A DNA stretch of 28,031 bases from a virus: positions 1 through 28,031 of the IMG/VR virus record IMGVR_UViG_3300031784_000161. The stretch is one strand, 5' to 3'. Within the stretch, counting starts at the first letter, position 1. Each line of letters opens with the position of its first letter. Below, one piece after another: positions 7,110 through 14,966 of this stretch. The notes under the pieces are model-generated. The model worked only from the letters and a program-made list of their open reading frames with translations, was not told the DNA's origin and searched no databases. The position numbers were made by a program, and so were the translations under genes.

Positions 7110-8114
7110 ATGGCTATTAAGAAAAAAGAAATCACGTTAGATTCAATTAAAGGTAAATTTTCAACAAAAACTAAATATAAACCTGAATCGTATTATAACT
7201 GTGGTGATGCGTTTATGGAGGCTTGTGGTCTACCTGGTCCAATCAAAGGTCACATCAATATGTTCTTAGGACACTCTAACTCATCTAAAACGACTGCAAT
7301 GATTTTGGCGGCGGTGGATGCTCAGAAACAAGGTGATTTACCTGTTTTCATTATTACAGAAAGAAAATGGAATTGGGAACACGCGGTTGAATTAGGTTTA
7401 GATGCAAAACAAAATGAGGAAGGTGAATGGGATGGTATGTTTATCTTTAATGATAGTTTTGATTACATTGAACAAGCAACTGATTTTGTAAATGAAATAT
7501 TAGATGCTCAAGAAAAAGGTGATATTCCTTACAACGTTCAATTCCTTTGGGATTCGGTAGGTTCTATTCCTTGTAAGATGACTTACGATGGTAAAGGTGG
7601 TAAACAACATAATGCGGCAACATTTGCTGATAAAATTGGTATGGGTATTTCGGCAAGAATATCTAAAACTAAAAAAGAAGATGTACCATATTATGCTACT
7701 ATGGTTGTTATTAATCAACCTTGGGTTGAATTACCTGACAATCCATTTGGACAACCTGAAATTAAGGCTAAAGGTGGTGAGGCGTTATGGTTAGCATCAG
7801 CATTAGTGTTCTTATTTGGTAACCAAAAGAAAGCGGGTATCAATCACATTACGGCAACCAAAAACGGTAGAACTGTTGTATACGCAACAAGAACAAAAAT
7901 CTCAATATTGAAGAATCACGTTAATGGTTTATCATATAAAGATGGTAAGATATTAGCAGTTCCTCAAGGGTACATCAAAGATGATAAGAGTGCTATTGAG
8001 AAATACAAAAAAGAGTATTCAGATTATTGGAATAAGAAATTAGGTGGTGAAGGTGACTTCAAACTTAGTGAAGTATTTGTTCCACAAACTGAAGAAGAAG
8101 AATACGAAGATTGA
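7110..8114 (+). CDS. uvsX: UvsX/RecA-family recombinase
   Basis: A 334-residue RecA-fold ATPase expected to form filaments on single-stranded DNA and carry out strand exchange with the gp32-like protein. The Walker A is GHSNSSKT (54-61), with the lysine at 60. The expected catalytic Glu follows strand 2 as E84 in FIITERKWNWEHAVELG, comparable to the RecA AEHALD segment. The Walker B is VQFLWDSVG (143-151). INQPWVELPDNPFGQPEIK then KGGEALWLASAL (201-232) matches the end of the core, with the NQ sensor and the Gly-Gly of the DNA-binding loop 2 region. The C-terminus is acidic (EEEEYED), as in RecA. The Walker A lacks the usual GPESSGKT form and, as in T4 UvsX, departs at the Gly before Lys. It begins the replication operon; the FEN gene follows after 25 bases. 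Confidence 0.85.
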   Translation: MAIKKKEITLDSIKGKFSTKTKYKPESYYNCGDAFMEACGLPGPIKGHINMFLGHSNSSKTTAMILAAVDAQKQGDLPVFIITERKWNWEHAVELGLDAKQNEEGEWDGMFIFNDSFDYIEQATDFVNEILDAQEKGDIPYNVQFLWDSVGSIPCKMTYDGKGGKQHNAATFADKIGMGISARISKTKKEDVPYYATMVVINQPWVELPDNPFGQPEIKAKGGEALWLASALVFLFGNQKKAGINHITATKNGRTVVYATRTKISILKNHVNGLSYKDGKILAVPQGYIKDDKSAIEKYKKEYSDYWNKKLGGEGDFKLSEVFVPQTEEEEYED

Positions 8115-8139
8115 TTGTAGAACCATTAAATGGTAAAAA

Positions 8140-9138
8140 ATGACTAAAACCTTATTGGTTGATGGTAACAACCTATTAAAAATTGGTTTCCACGGAGTGA
8201 AAGACTTTTATCACTCCGGGAAACACATAGGTGGTGTGTGGCACTTTATAAACACACTACGACGATTTATTGATACCGAAGGGTTTGATAAGGTTGTTGT
8301 ATTTTGGGATGGTCAAGATAATATATCTCAAAGAAAAATTTTATATCCCCAATATAAAGAAAAGAGAAGACGACCTGATGAGGTTGTTGAAAATTCTTTT
8401 AACGAACAAAAAGAAAGAATCCGACAATATTTGGAAGAGTTGTTTATTCGTCAAGTTTTAATTGAAAATGACGAGGCGGATGACTTGATTGCCTACTACT
8501 GTCAAATATCACCAGATGAAGAGAAAACAATATTTTCGGGGGATAGAGACTTAACTCAATTAATATCGGAAAACGTTAGAATTTATTTACCTGATACCAA
8601 ACAATATTATAAGAAAGGTGATAAAATCAAATTAAAAGAAATTGAAATTCCTCACTTTAACATTATGACCTATAAAGTTATTGCCGGTGACAAGTCGGAC
8701 AATATTGATGGTATATATTACTTGGGTCCAAAAACAATTGAAAAATTATTTCCTGAGTTACTTGAAAGTGAAATGTCTGTTAACGATATTTTAACAAGAA
8801 CCGAAGAGTTACACAAAGATGATAAAGACAATAAAATTTTACAAAACATATTGTCAGGTAAATCTAAAGGAGGTATATTTGGTGAGGAGTTCTATATTAT
8901 TAATGAAAAAATCGTAAATTTGTCAAACCCTTTAATTAGTGAAGATGGAAAAAACGTAGTAATGGAATACTATTCAGAAACCTTAGACCCTGATGGTAGA
9001 GGTTATAGGAACGTAATCAAGATGATGATGGAAGATGGATTCTTCAAGTTCCTACCGAAAGGTGATAACAATTGGGTGAATTTTTTAACACCATTTTTAA
9101 AATTAACAAGAAAAGAAAAACGAAAATTTAAAAAGTAA
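8140..9138 (+). CDS. 5'-3' exonuclease / flap endonuclease (T4 RNase H-like)
   Basis: A 332-residue FEN/PIN-fold nuclease, close in length to T4 RNase H (305), which removes RNA primers and flaps from lagging-strand fragments. Visible metal-site motifs are LLVDGNNLL (5-13, with D8), VVVFWDGQ (52-59, with D57) followed by QRKILYPQYKEKRR, NDEADDLIAYY (110-120, with E112, D114 and D115), FSGDRDLTQL (132-141), and AGDKSDNIDG (182-191) before the helix-hairpin-helix-like YYLGPKTIEKLFPEL. All expected acidic residues are present. The C-terminus is basic (RKEKRKFKK), plausibly for DNA or gp32 contact. It lies between the recombinase and an unknown gene that starts four bases after its stop, so it belongs to the replication operon. 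Confidence 0.92.
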   Translation: MTKTLLVDGNNLLKIGFHGVKDFYHSGKHIGGVWHFINTLRRFIDTEGFDKVVVFWDGQDNISQRKILYPQYKEKRRRPDEVVENSFNEQKERIRQYLEELFIRQVLIENDEADDLIAYYCQISPDEEKTIFSGDRDLTQLISENVRIYLPDTKQYYKKGDKIKLKEIEIPHFNIMTYKVIAGDKSDNIDGIYYLGPKTIEKLFPELLESEMSVNDILTRTEELHKDDKDNKILQNILSGKSKGGIFGEEFYIINEKIVNLSNPLISEDGKNVVMEYYSETLDPDGRGYRNVIKMMMEDGFFKFLPKGDNNWVNFLTPFLKLTRKEKRKFKK

Positions 9139-9142
9139 AATT

Positions 9143-9595
9143 ATGAAAGAACAAGATTTAGTGAAGTTAGAATTTTTAATGAAGGTTAACGATAACATTA
9201 TCGTACAAAGATTCTTTAACGTAAGAGAATTTAAAGATAACGCTAAGAATTCTATTGATTTACATAACTTATTAACTGAATTCAGAAGTGATTTTGAATA
9301 TCAATTAAAGATGAAAACTGCGGTGTATATGTTAGATAACATGTATGAGATTATGAATAATCCGACAGTATTGGAAACATCATTTACTGATGGTCCTGAG
9401 TATTTTAACATCTATGTTAAACAAGGTGATAAAGTGTTAATTAACCGTCAGATTGATGCAAAACCTTACCCACCAAAGATTAGATATACCGTTGACGTTA
9501 GACCATTTTTAAAGAATTTATTAGTGTCTTTAAGTGACATTTTTTCATCTGAAAATTTATCTTTTGAATACCTTAATGTTAGACTAGACGCGTAA
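9143..9595 (+). CDS. Unknown protein of the replication operon (150 aa)
   Basis: A 150-residue soluble protein that I do not recognise. It starts four bases after the FEN-type nuclease gene and ends 27 bases before the helicase gene, so it is very likely co-expressed with them. The N-terminal half looks alpha-helical after one beta strand (VNDNIIVQRFFNVREF, then FRSDFEYQLKMKTAVYMLD). The second half has beta-like segments (YFNIYVKQGDKVLINRQID) and ends with a helix. There are no Cys residues, no nucleotide-binding motif, no signal peptide and no membrane segment. The T4 helicase loader gp59 or another replication accessory would fit the position, but nothing in the sequence shows this. Confidence 0.85.
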   Translation: MKEQDLVKLEFLMKVNDNIIVQRFFNVREFKDNAKNSIDLHNLLTEFRSDFEYQLKMKTAVYMLDNMYEIMNNPTVLETSFTDGPEYFNIYVKQGDKVLINRQIDAKPYPPKIRYTVDVRPFLKNLLVSLSDIFSSENLSFEYLNVRLDA

Positions 9596-9603
9596 TATTT
9601 ATT
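9595..9603 (+). promoter_or_regulatory. ATATTTAT-type leader element before the helicase gene
   Basis: ATATTTATT, starting 28 bases before the ATG at 9623 and overlapping the last base of the stop codon of the preceding gene, followed by a TAAAAAATAATAATA leader. It lies inside the replication operon, which argues for an internal promoter or simply an AT-rich start context. Confidence 0.28.
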
Positions 9604-9622
9604 TAAAAAATAATAATATATT

Positions 9623-11035
9623 ATGAGTAAAAACAAAAATTTTGATTATCTCGGAAGTAGTTTCCAGATACAGTTAATTAACCAAATAATCCTTGACAAA
9701 GAGTTTGCAAGGTCAATTATTGACGTAATTACTGTGAATTATTTTGAGAACAAATACTTTAAATTAATCATGCAGATGATTAAAGAGTATTACTCAAAGT
9801 ATGAACACACACCTACGTTTGATACTTTGGAACAAATTACAAAATCTGAACTACAACAAGAGACGGCATCAAAGATTGTAATTGACACACTTAAAAAGAT
9901 TAAAGACGCACCAATTGAGGGGGCTGACTTTGTACAAGAAAAAGCTCGTAAATTCTGTAAACAACAAGAATTACAAAAAGCGATGAACAACGCTCAGAAA
10001 ATTATTGATGATGGTGAGTTTGAAAACTATGATAAAGTAGAACAATTAGTTAGAGATGCTTTACAAGTAGGGGAAAGAGAAGAAGGTGTTATTAACGTAT
10101 TCTCAAATTTAGATGAAGTATTGGATGAGGATTATAGACATCCGATTCCAATGGGGATTCCTGGTATTGACCGTTTATTAAAAGGTGGTTTGGCTAAAGG
10201 TGAAATTGGTGTTGTATTAGCACCAACAGGTGTTGGTAAAACAACATTAATGACTAAAATAACTAACCACGCATTTAATTTAGGATACAACGTTCTTCAG
10301 TTATTCTTTGAAGATAACCCAAAGATTATTCAAAGAAAACATATTGTTCTTTGGACTAAGATACATCCTGATGATTTGACGAATAAAAAAGATGAGGTAT
10401 TAGTAAAAGTTAATGAAATTAAGACAACGATGCCTAATGAGTTAATTTTACAAAAATTACCGTCAGATACTATGACAATGTTACAGATTAAGAACATGGT
10501 TCGTAAAATGATTGCTGACGGAATTAAGATTGATATGATATCGTTAGATTATATTGATTGTGTATTACCTGATAGAAACTTAGGTGATGAATGGAAATCT
10601 GAAGGTTCAGTGATGAGAGCGTTTGAAGCGATGTGTCACGAATTAAACTTGGTTGGTTGGACCGCAACTCAAGGTAACAGAAGTTCTATCTCATCTGAAG
10701 TTGTAACAACAGACCAAATGGGTGGTTCAATTAAGAAGGCTCAAGTTGGACACGTTATCATATCAGTAGCAAAAACATTACAACAAAAAGAGGCGAAATT
10801 AGCGACAATTGCAATTACAAAATCCCGTATCGGTGATGATGGTGTTGTATTTGAAAACTGTAAATTTGATAACGGTATGTTGGAAATTGATACTGAATCG
10901 TCAGTAACGTTTTTAGGTCTTGAAGAACAACAACAAGAAAGAAAACGTGACAAGGTGAGAGAATTGTTGGATAAACGTAAAGAACGTGAACAACAAAAAA
11001 ACAACAATAATAATAATAACACTGAAAATAATTAA
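9623..11035 (+). CDS. DnaB/gp41-like replicative DNA helicase
   Basis: A 470-residue hexameric-type 5'-3' helicase, near T4 gp41 (475), which unwinds the fork and works with a primase. The N-terminal helical domain (1-130) begins [19 protein letters not shown], as in gp41-type proteins. The RecA-like core starts with [20 protein letters not shown] (175-194). The Walker A is APTGVGKTT (200-208), the Walker B MISLDYID (305-312, with D309), followed by [10 protein letters not shown] (346-355) and [10 protein letters not shown] (398-407), which carries the arginine-finger region. The tail (433-470) is Gln/Lys/Arg/Glu-rich and ends in an Asn run. No primase gene is in the window. The stop TAA shares its last base with the ATG of nrdB (TAATG), which suggests coupled translation. 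Confidence 0.93.
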   Translation: MSKNKNFDYLGSSFQIQLINQIILDKEFARSIIDVITVNYFENKYFKLIMQMIKEYYSKYEHTPTFDTLEQITKSELQQETASKIVIDTLKKIKDAPIEGADFVQEKARKFCKQQELQKAMNNAQKIIDDGEFENYDKVEQLVRDALQVGEREEGVINVFSNLDEVLDEDYRHPIPMGIPGIDRLLKGGLAKGEIGVVLAPTGVGKTTLMTKITNHAFNLGYNVLQLFFEDNPKIIQRKHIVLWTKIHPDDLTNKKDEVLVKVNEIKTTMPNELILQKLPSDTMTMLQIKNMVRKMIADGIKIDMISLDYIDCVLPDRNLGDEWKSEGSVMRAFEAMCHELNLVGWTATQGNRSSISSEVVTTDQMGGSIKKAQVGHVIISVAKTLQQKEAKLATIAITKSRIGDDGVVFENCKFDNGMLEIDTESSVTFLGLEEQQQERKRDKVRELLDKRKEREQQKNNNNNNNTENN

Positions 11036-11985
11036 TGATGGAAAAAATATTAAAAGAAAACCCTGACAGATTTGTAGTATTCCCAATACAATATCACGAT
11101 ATTTGGCAATTTTACAAAGACCATAAAGCGGCGTTTTGGACGGCTGAAGAATTTGACTTGAGTGACGACATTAGAGATTGGGAAAATTTATCGGATAACG
11201 AAAAATATTTCATTAAAAATATTCTAGCGTTTTTTGCAGCGTCTGATGGAATTGTAAATGAAAATATTGCTGAGAACTTCTCAAGAGAGGTTCAGTTTCC
11301 TGAGGCTAAGTTTTTCTATGGATTCCAAGTCGCAATGGAAAATGAACATTCACTAACTTATTCTTTATTGATTGATACTTATATCACAGACTCTAAGGAA
11401 AAGGATGAATGTTTTCATGCGATTGATAGATTGCCGGCAGTTCAAAAGAAAGCGAAATGGGCTTTAGATTGGATTACTAACGCATCGTTTCAAGAACGTT
11501 TAATCGCGTTCGTGGCGGTTGAAGGTATATTTTTCTCAGGTTCGTTTTGTTCTATATTTTGGTTAAAATCAAGAGGTATTATGCAAGGTCTATGTGACGC
11601 TAACGCATTGATATTCAAAGATGAAAACTTACATTGTGATTTTGCAATTCATTTGTTAAACAATCACATTGAAGAAAGACCAAGTGAGAAACGTATTAAA
11701 GAAATATTACTTTCGGCATTGGAAATTGAAAAAGAATTTATAACTGAATCATTACCTGTTTCATTAATTGGTATGAACCAAAATTTAATGAAACAATATT
11801 TGGAATTTGTGGTTGATGGTTTATTATATAAGTTGGGTTGTAGTAAAGAATTTAATGTTGAACAACCATTTAAATTTATGGAACAAATTGCAGTTGAAAC
11901 AAAAGGTAACTTTTTTGAAAATAGAACCCTTGAGTATCAGAAAGCAAAGTTGAATGAAACAATTACATTTACGGACGAGTTTTAA
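11035..11985 (+). CDS. nrdB: Class Ia ribonucleotide reductase, small (radical) subunit
   Basis: A 316-residue R2 subunit, eukaryote-like in motif form. It houses the di-iron/tyrosyl-radical cofactor that starts reduction of ribonucleotides by NrdA. All six metal ligands are visible: D41 ([11 protein letters not shown]), E102 and H105 ([13 protein letters not shown]), E163 ([10 protein letters not shown]), E197 and H200 ([10 protein letters not shown]). The radical tyrosine is Y109, four residues after H105, as in mouse R2 Y177. The C-terminus (ETITFTDEF) has the acidic and aromatic tail that docks on the large subunit. The ATG overlaps the helicase stop by one base; a second ATG at 11038 is also possible. 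nrdA follows 18 bases later. No intron, intein or homing endonuclease interrupts it. Confidence 0.97.
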   Translation: MMEKILKENPDRFVVFPIQYHDIWQFYKDHKAAFWTAEEFDLSDDIRDWENLSDNEKYFIKNILAFFAASDGIVNENIAENFSREVQFPEAKFFYGFQVAMENEHSLTYSLLIDTYITDSKEKDECFHAIDRLPAVQKKAKWALDWITNASFQERLIAFVAVEGIFFSGSFCSIFWLKSRGIMQGLCDANALIFKDENLHCDFAIHLLNNHIEERPSEKRIKEILLSALEIEKEFITESLPVSLIGMNQNLMKQYLEFVVDGLLYKLGCSKEFNVEQPFKFMEQIAVETKGNFFENRTLEYQKAKLNETITFTDEF

Positions 11986-12003
11986 TAAATTATTTTAAGT
12001 AAT

Positions 12004-14418
12004 ATGATGTCATTAAAAATTAAAAAAAGAAGTGGGGATAAAGTATCTTTTAACCCACAAAAAATTTACAACAGAGTTAAAAGAGCGTCAAAAGGTCTTA
12101 ACGTTAACTCTGACGAGATTTTTATTAAAGTTATAACATCAGTACCAACTGAAGGTTATATCACAACAAAAGAATTGGACAAATTAGTGTATGAGATAGC
12201 GTCCTCATACACTGGTAGTCATCACGACTACTCAAGATTGGCGTCGTCTGTTGCTATTTCAGCGTATCATAAAGATACCGTTGATAGTTTCAGTGAAACT
12301 ATGCACACATTACATAGTGAAGGTGTTGTTCACGATAATCTAATGAGTATTATTGAGAAATACGGACCAAGTAACATAGATTCGTTAATTAATCACGAAA
12401 ATGATTATAACTTTGACTATTTTGCGTGGAAAGCATTACAAGAAATGTATTTGTTAAAGTTACCTAATGGTAAAACTATTGAAAGACCTCAACATATGTA
12501 TATGAGAATTGCGTTGTGGGTAACAGATTCATTTGAAGAGGCGGTTGAGTATTACAAATCATTATCAGAACAACGTATCTCTAAAGCGACACCAATTATG
12601 ATTAACTCAGGGACATTAATCCCTCAGTTAGCATCTTGTGTATTACATTACAATAATTCTGATTCAAGACAAGGGTTGTTAGATACATTAAACGATATCT
12701 CAACTTATTCATCAGACGCTGCGGGTATTGGATTATGTATGTCAAACCAAAGAAGTAAAGAAAGTCGTATTACAACATCAGGAGGATTTGCAGGTGGATT
12801 GTTGAAATACCTTAAAATTGTTAATGAATCATTAAGATTCTTTAATCAACAAGGTAGAAGACCTGGTAGTGCGGCGATTTATATTGAACCTTGGCATAAA
12901 GACATTTTTGATTTGTTAGATATCAAAAAGAACACAGGTAAAGATGAGTTAAGAGCGAGAGATTTGTTCACGGCATTATGGATTCCTGATAACTTTATGC
13001 ACGCGGTTAGAAACAATTTAGATTGGTATTTATTCTGTCCAAACGATATTAAGAAAGCGGGAATTAAACCGTTACAAGAATCTTACGGTAAAGAATATGA
13101 AGAAAATTACGCAAAGGCGGTTGAATTAGGTTTAGGTAAAAAAGTAAGTGCAACTGAAATTTGGACTAAAATAATTGAATCTCAAATTGAAACAGGTGTT
13201 CCTTACTTATGTTCTAAAGACAATGCGAATAGTAAAACTAACCACCAAAACATTGGGGTTATTCACCAATCTAACTTATGTGCTGAGATATTCCAATATA
13301 CTGATGAAGAGACAACTGCGATTTGTACGTTATCTTCAATGGTGTTAAAAAACTATATTGTTGACGGTAAATTTGATTTTAAATTATTATTTGATGAGGT
13401 TAGAAAAGTAACAAGAACATTAAATAAAGTAATTAACATCAATAACTACTCAACAAACAAAGGTAAAAAAGGTGGTTTAGAACAAAGAGCGATTGCTATC
13501 GGAGTTCAAGGGTTGGCAGATGTATTTTATTTGTTAGATTATGTGTTCACATCTAATGAAGCAAGAGAATTAAACAAATTAATTTTTGAAACAATTTATT
13601 TTGCGGCAATTACCGAAAGTAATCAATTGTGTATTGAAGAAAAATACGAACCATATAGTTTCTTTGACGGTTCACCAATGTCAAAAGGAATTTTCCAATT
13701 TGATATGTGGGGGTTAACTGAAGATAATTTATCAGGTATGTGGGATTGGAAATCTTTAAAAGAGAGTGTTGCTAAATACGGTATTTGTAACTCATTGTTC
13801 ACGGCTCAAATGCCTGTAGCATCTTCTGCTAAGATTACCGGGTCATTTGAAATGACTGAACCCGCACATTCAGCGTTGTTTAACAGACGTGTAGTTGGTG
13901 GTGAGATATTAATTGTTAACAAATATTTGATTCAAGACTTTGAAAAATTAGGTATTTGGGATGAAGATTTGAAAAATGATATCATATTAAATGAGGGGTC
14001 AATTCAAAATATTAACTTCAACAACTACTTAGATATTGAAGATAAACACTACAATAAAAAAGTTAAACGTATTGAACATTTGATGGCGAAGTACAAAACA
14101 ATTTGGGAGATATCACAAAGAGAATTGATTGATATGGCGGCTGACAGAGCACCATTTATTGACCAATCACAATCAATGAATATCTATATGAGTAACCCAA
14201 CATTGTCTAAAATTACCTCATCACACTTCCACGGATGGGAAAAAGGTTTGAAAACGTTAAGTTACTACATAAGAACTAAAGCGATTTCAACAGGAGCAAA
14301 ACACTTGGCGGTTGATATCTCAAAAAGAGAAAGACCAAAGAATGAAAAACCAACTGTTGATGTAATACCACCAAAACCAACAGATTCTCAATTTGAATGT
14401 TTTGGTTGTTCATCTTAA
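12004..14418 (+). CDS. nrdA: Class Ia ribonucleotide reductase, large (catalytic) subunit
   Basis: An 804-residue R1 subunit that reduces ribonucleoside diphosphates to supply dNTPs for phage replication. An ATP-cone-like N-terminus (about 1-95; KIKKRSGDKVSFNPQKIYNR) gives overall activity control. Active-site residues are C212 (PQLASCVL), N423, C425 and E427 (SNLCAEI) and C441 (AICTLSSMVL); C212 and C441 form the redox pair and C425 is the thiyl-radical site. Y754-Y755 (LSYYIRT) match the radical-transfer tyrosines. The C-terminal shuttle is the pair C799/C802 (ECFGCSS). The start is the first ATG of a tandem ATG-ATG after an AT-rich leader with no Shine-Dalgarno sequence. It is the last gene of the replication operon, with a terminator immediately behind. 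No glutaredoxin or thioredoxin gene is adjacent, so the reductant must be elsewhere in the phage or come from the host. Confidence 0.97.
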   Translation: MMSLKIKKRSGDKVSFNPQKIYNRVKRASKGLNVNSDEIFIKVITSVPTEGYITTKELDKLVYEIASSYTGSHHDYSRLASSVAISAYHKDTVDSFSETMHTLHSEGVVHDNLMSIIEKYGPSNIDSLINHENDYNFDYFAWKALQEMYLLKLPNGKTIERPQHMYMRIALWVTDSFEEAVEYYKSLSEQRISKATPIMINSGTLIPQLASCVLHYNNSDSRQGLLDTLNDISTYSSDAAGIGLCMSNQRSKESRITTSGGFAGGLLKYLKIVNESLRFFNQQGRRPGSAAIYIEPWHKDIFDLLDIKKNTGKDELRARDLFTALWIPDNFMHAVRNNLDWYLFCPNDIKKAGIKPLQESYGKEYEENYAKAVELGLGKKVSATEIWTKIIESQIETGVPYLCSKDNANSKTNHQNIGVIHQSNLCAEIFQYTDEETTAICTLSSMVLKNYIVDGKFDFKLLFDEVRKVTRTLNKVININNYSTNKGKKGGLEQRAIAIGVQGLADVFYLLDYVFTSNEARELNKLIFETIYFAAITESNQLCIEEKYEPYSFFDGSPMSKGIFQFDMWGLTEDNLSGMWDWKSLKESVAKYGICNSLFTAQMPVASSAKITGSFEMTEPAHSALFNRRVVGGEILIVNKYLIQDFEKLGIWDEDLKNDIILNEGSIQNINFNNYLDIEDKHYNKKVKRIEHLMAKYKTIWEISQRELIDMAADRAPFIDQSQSMNIYMSNPTLSKITSSHFHGWEKGLKTLSYYIRTKAISTGAKHLAVDISKRERPKNEKPTVDVIPPKPTDSQFECFGCSS

Positions 14419-14423
14419 TATTT

Positions 14424-14453
14424 AAAAACTCTCGGCACTGTCGGGAGTTTTTT
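14424..14453 (+). terminator. Rho-independent terminator after nrdA
   Basis: An 11-bp stem with one G-T pair: aaaaactctcg at 14424-14434 with cgggagttttt at 14442-14452, a 7-base loop and a T run to 14453. It begins six bases after the nrdA stop and separates the replication operon from the baseplate module. Confidence 0.9.
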
Positions 14454-14490
14454 ATTTTATATCAATATACAAAAAATTTATTACCACATT

Positions 14491-14499
14491 ATATTTATC
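14491..14499 (+). promoter_or_regulatory. ATATTTAT-type leader element before the gp25-like gene
   Basis: ATATTTATC, 13 bases before the ATG at 14504 (measured from its first base). The same core occurs in front of 5126, 9623 and 16877. It follows the nrdA terminator, where a promoter for the baseplate module would be expected. It could be a phage late-promoter element or an AT-rich translation-start leader; the sequence alone does not decide. Confidence 0.3.
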
Positions 14500-14503
14500 T
14501 AAT

Positions 14504-14962
14504 ATGGCATTAGGAGTAACATACGGAATAAATTTTCCATTTAGAGATTCTTCAACAGGTAAATATTTGTCAATGTCGACAACTAACGAAGAAGAAATTA
14601 GAACTAATTTAGTACATCTTTTATTAACAAGAAAAGGTACTCGTTATTATTTACCTGATTTTGGTACTAGATTATATGAATATATATTTGAACCAATGGA
14701 TGGTCCGACATTTTCAGAAATTGAATCTGAAATACGTGATTCTGTTAACGAATATATCCCTAATATAACAATAACAAGTATTAGTGTTAAACCCGCATCT
14801 GAGGGTGAGGAGAACAAAGGTTCGTTTATTACTGATAATGATGAACGTGTTTACAGAGTACCAGGTATTGGGACTATGGAACATACTGCAAAAATAAGAA
14901 TTGATTATAATATTAATGACGACGCTTTTAATTCTAGCGATTTCGTAATAATTAACCTATAA
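14504..14962 (+). CDS. Baseplate wedge protein, GPW/gp25 family
   Basis: A 152-residue protein, near T4 gp25 (132), a baseplate wedge protein also found in type VI secretion systems (TssE) and other contractile injection machines. The diagnostic stretch is LLTRKGTRYYLPDFGTRLYE (40-59) followed by YIFEPMDG, matching the family pattern of a Gly-Thr-Arg turn, 'P-x-F-G-T' and 'F-E-P'. A helix follows (FSEIESEIRDSVNEYIPN), then the beta strands ITITSISVKP and AKIRIDYNIND. The region SEGEENKGSFITDNDERVYR is a small insertion relative to short family members. It is the first gene of the downstream virion module. The gp6-like gene starts four bases after its stop, reproducing the usual gp25-gp6 neighbourhood in contractile tails. 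Confidence 0.93.
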   Translation: MALGVTYGINFPFRDSSTGKYLSMSTTNEEEIRTNLVHLLLTRKGTRYYLPDFGTRLYEYIFEPMDGPTFSEIESEIRDSVNEYIPNITITSISVKPASEGEENKGSFITDNDERVYRVPGIGTMEHTAKIRIDYNINDDAFNSSDFVIINL

Positions 14963-14966
14963 AGAT

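Noticed and set aside
8122-8134. Small dyad accatt-a-aatggt before the FEN-type gene
   Set aside because: It is too short to form a stable hairpin, has no T run, and is expected by chance in AT-rich DNA.
10998-11020. A-rich and AAC/AAT repeat at the helicase 3' end as a frameshift site
   Set aside because: The helicase frame continues normally to its stop, the Asn run is a common disordered tail, and no downstream frame would be gained.
11035-14418. Intein or homing endonuclease in the nrd genes
   Set aside because: Both genes run without interruption at normal family length and all active-site motifs are contiguous.
5050-14503. T4 late promoter box TATAAATA
   Set aside because: No exact copy occurs in any leader I examined; similar strings lie inside coding sequence.
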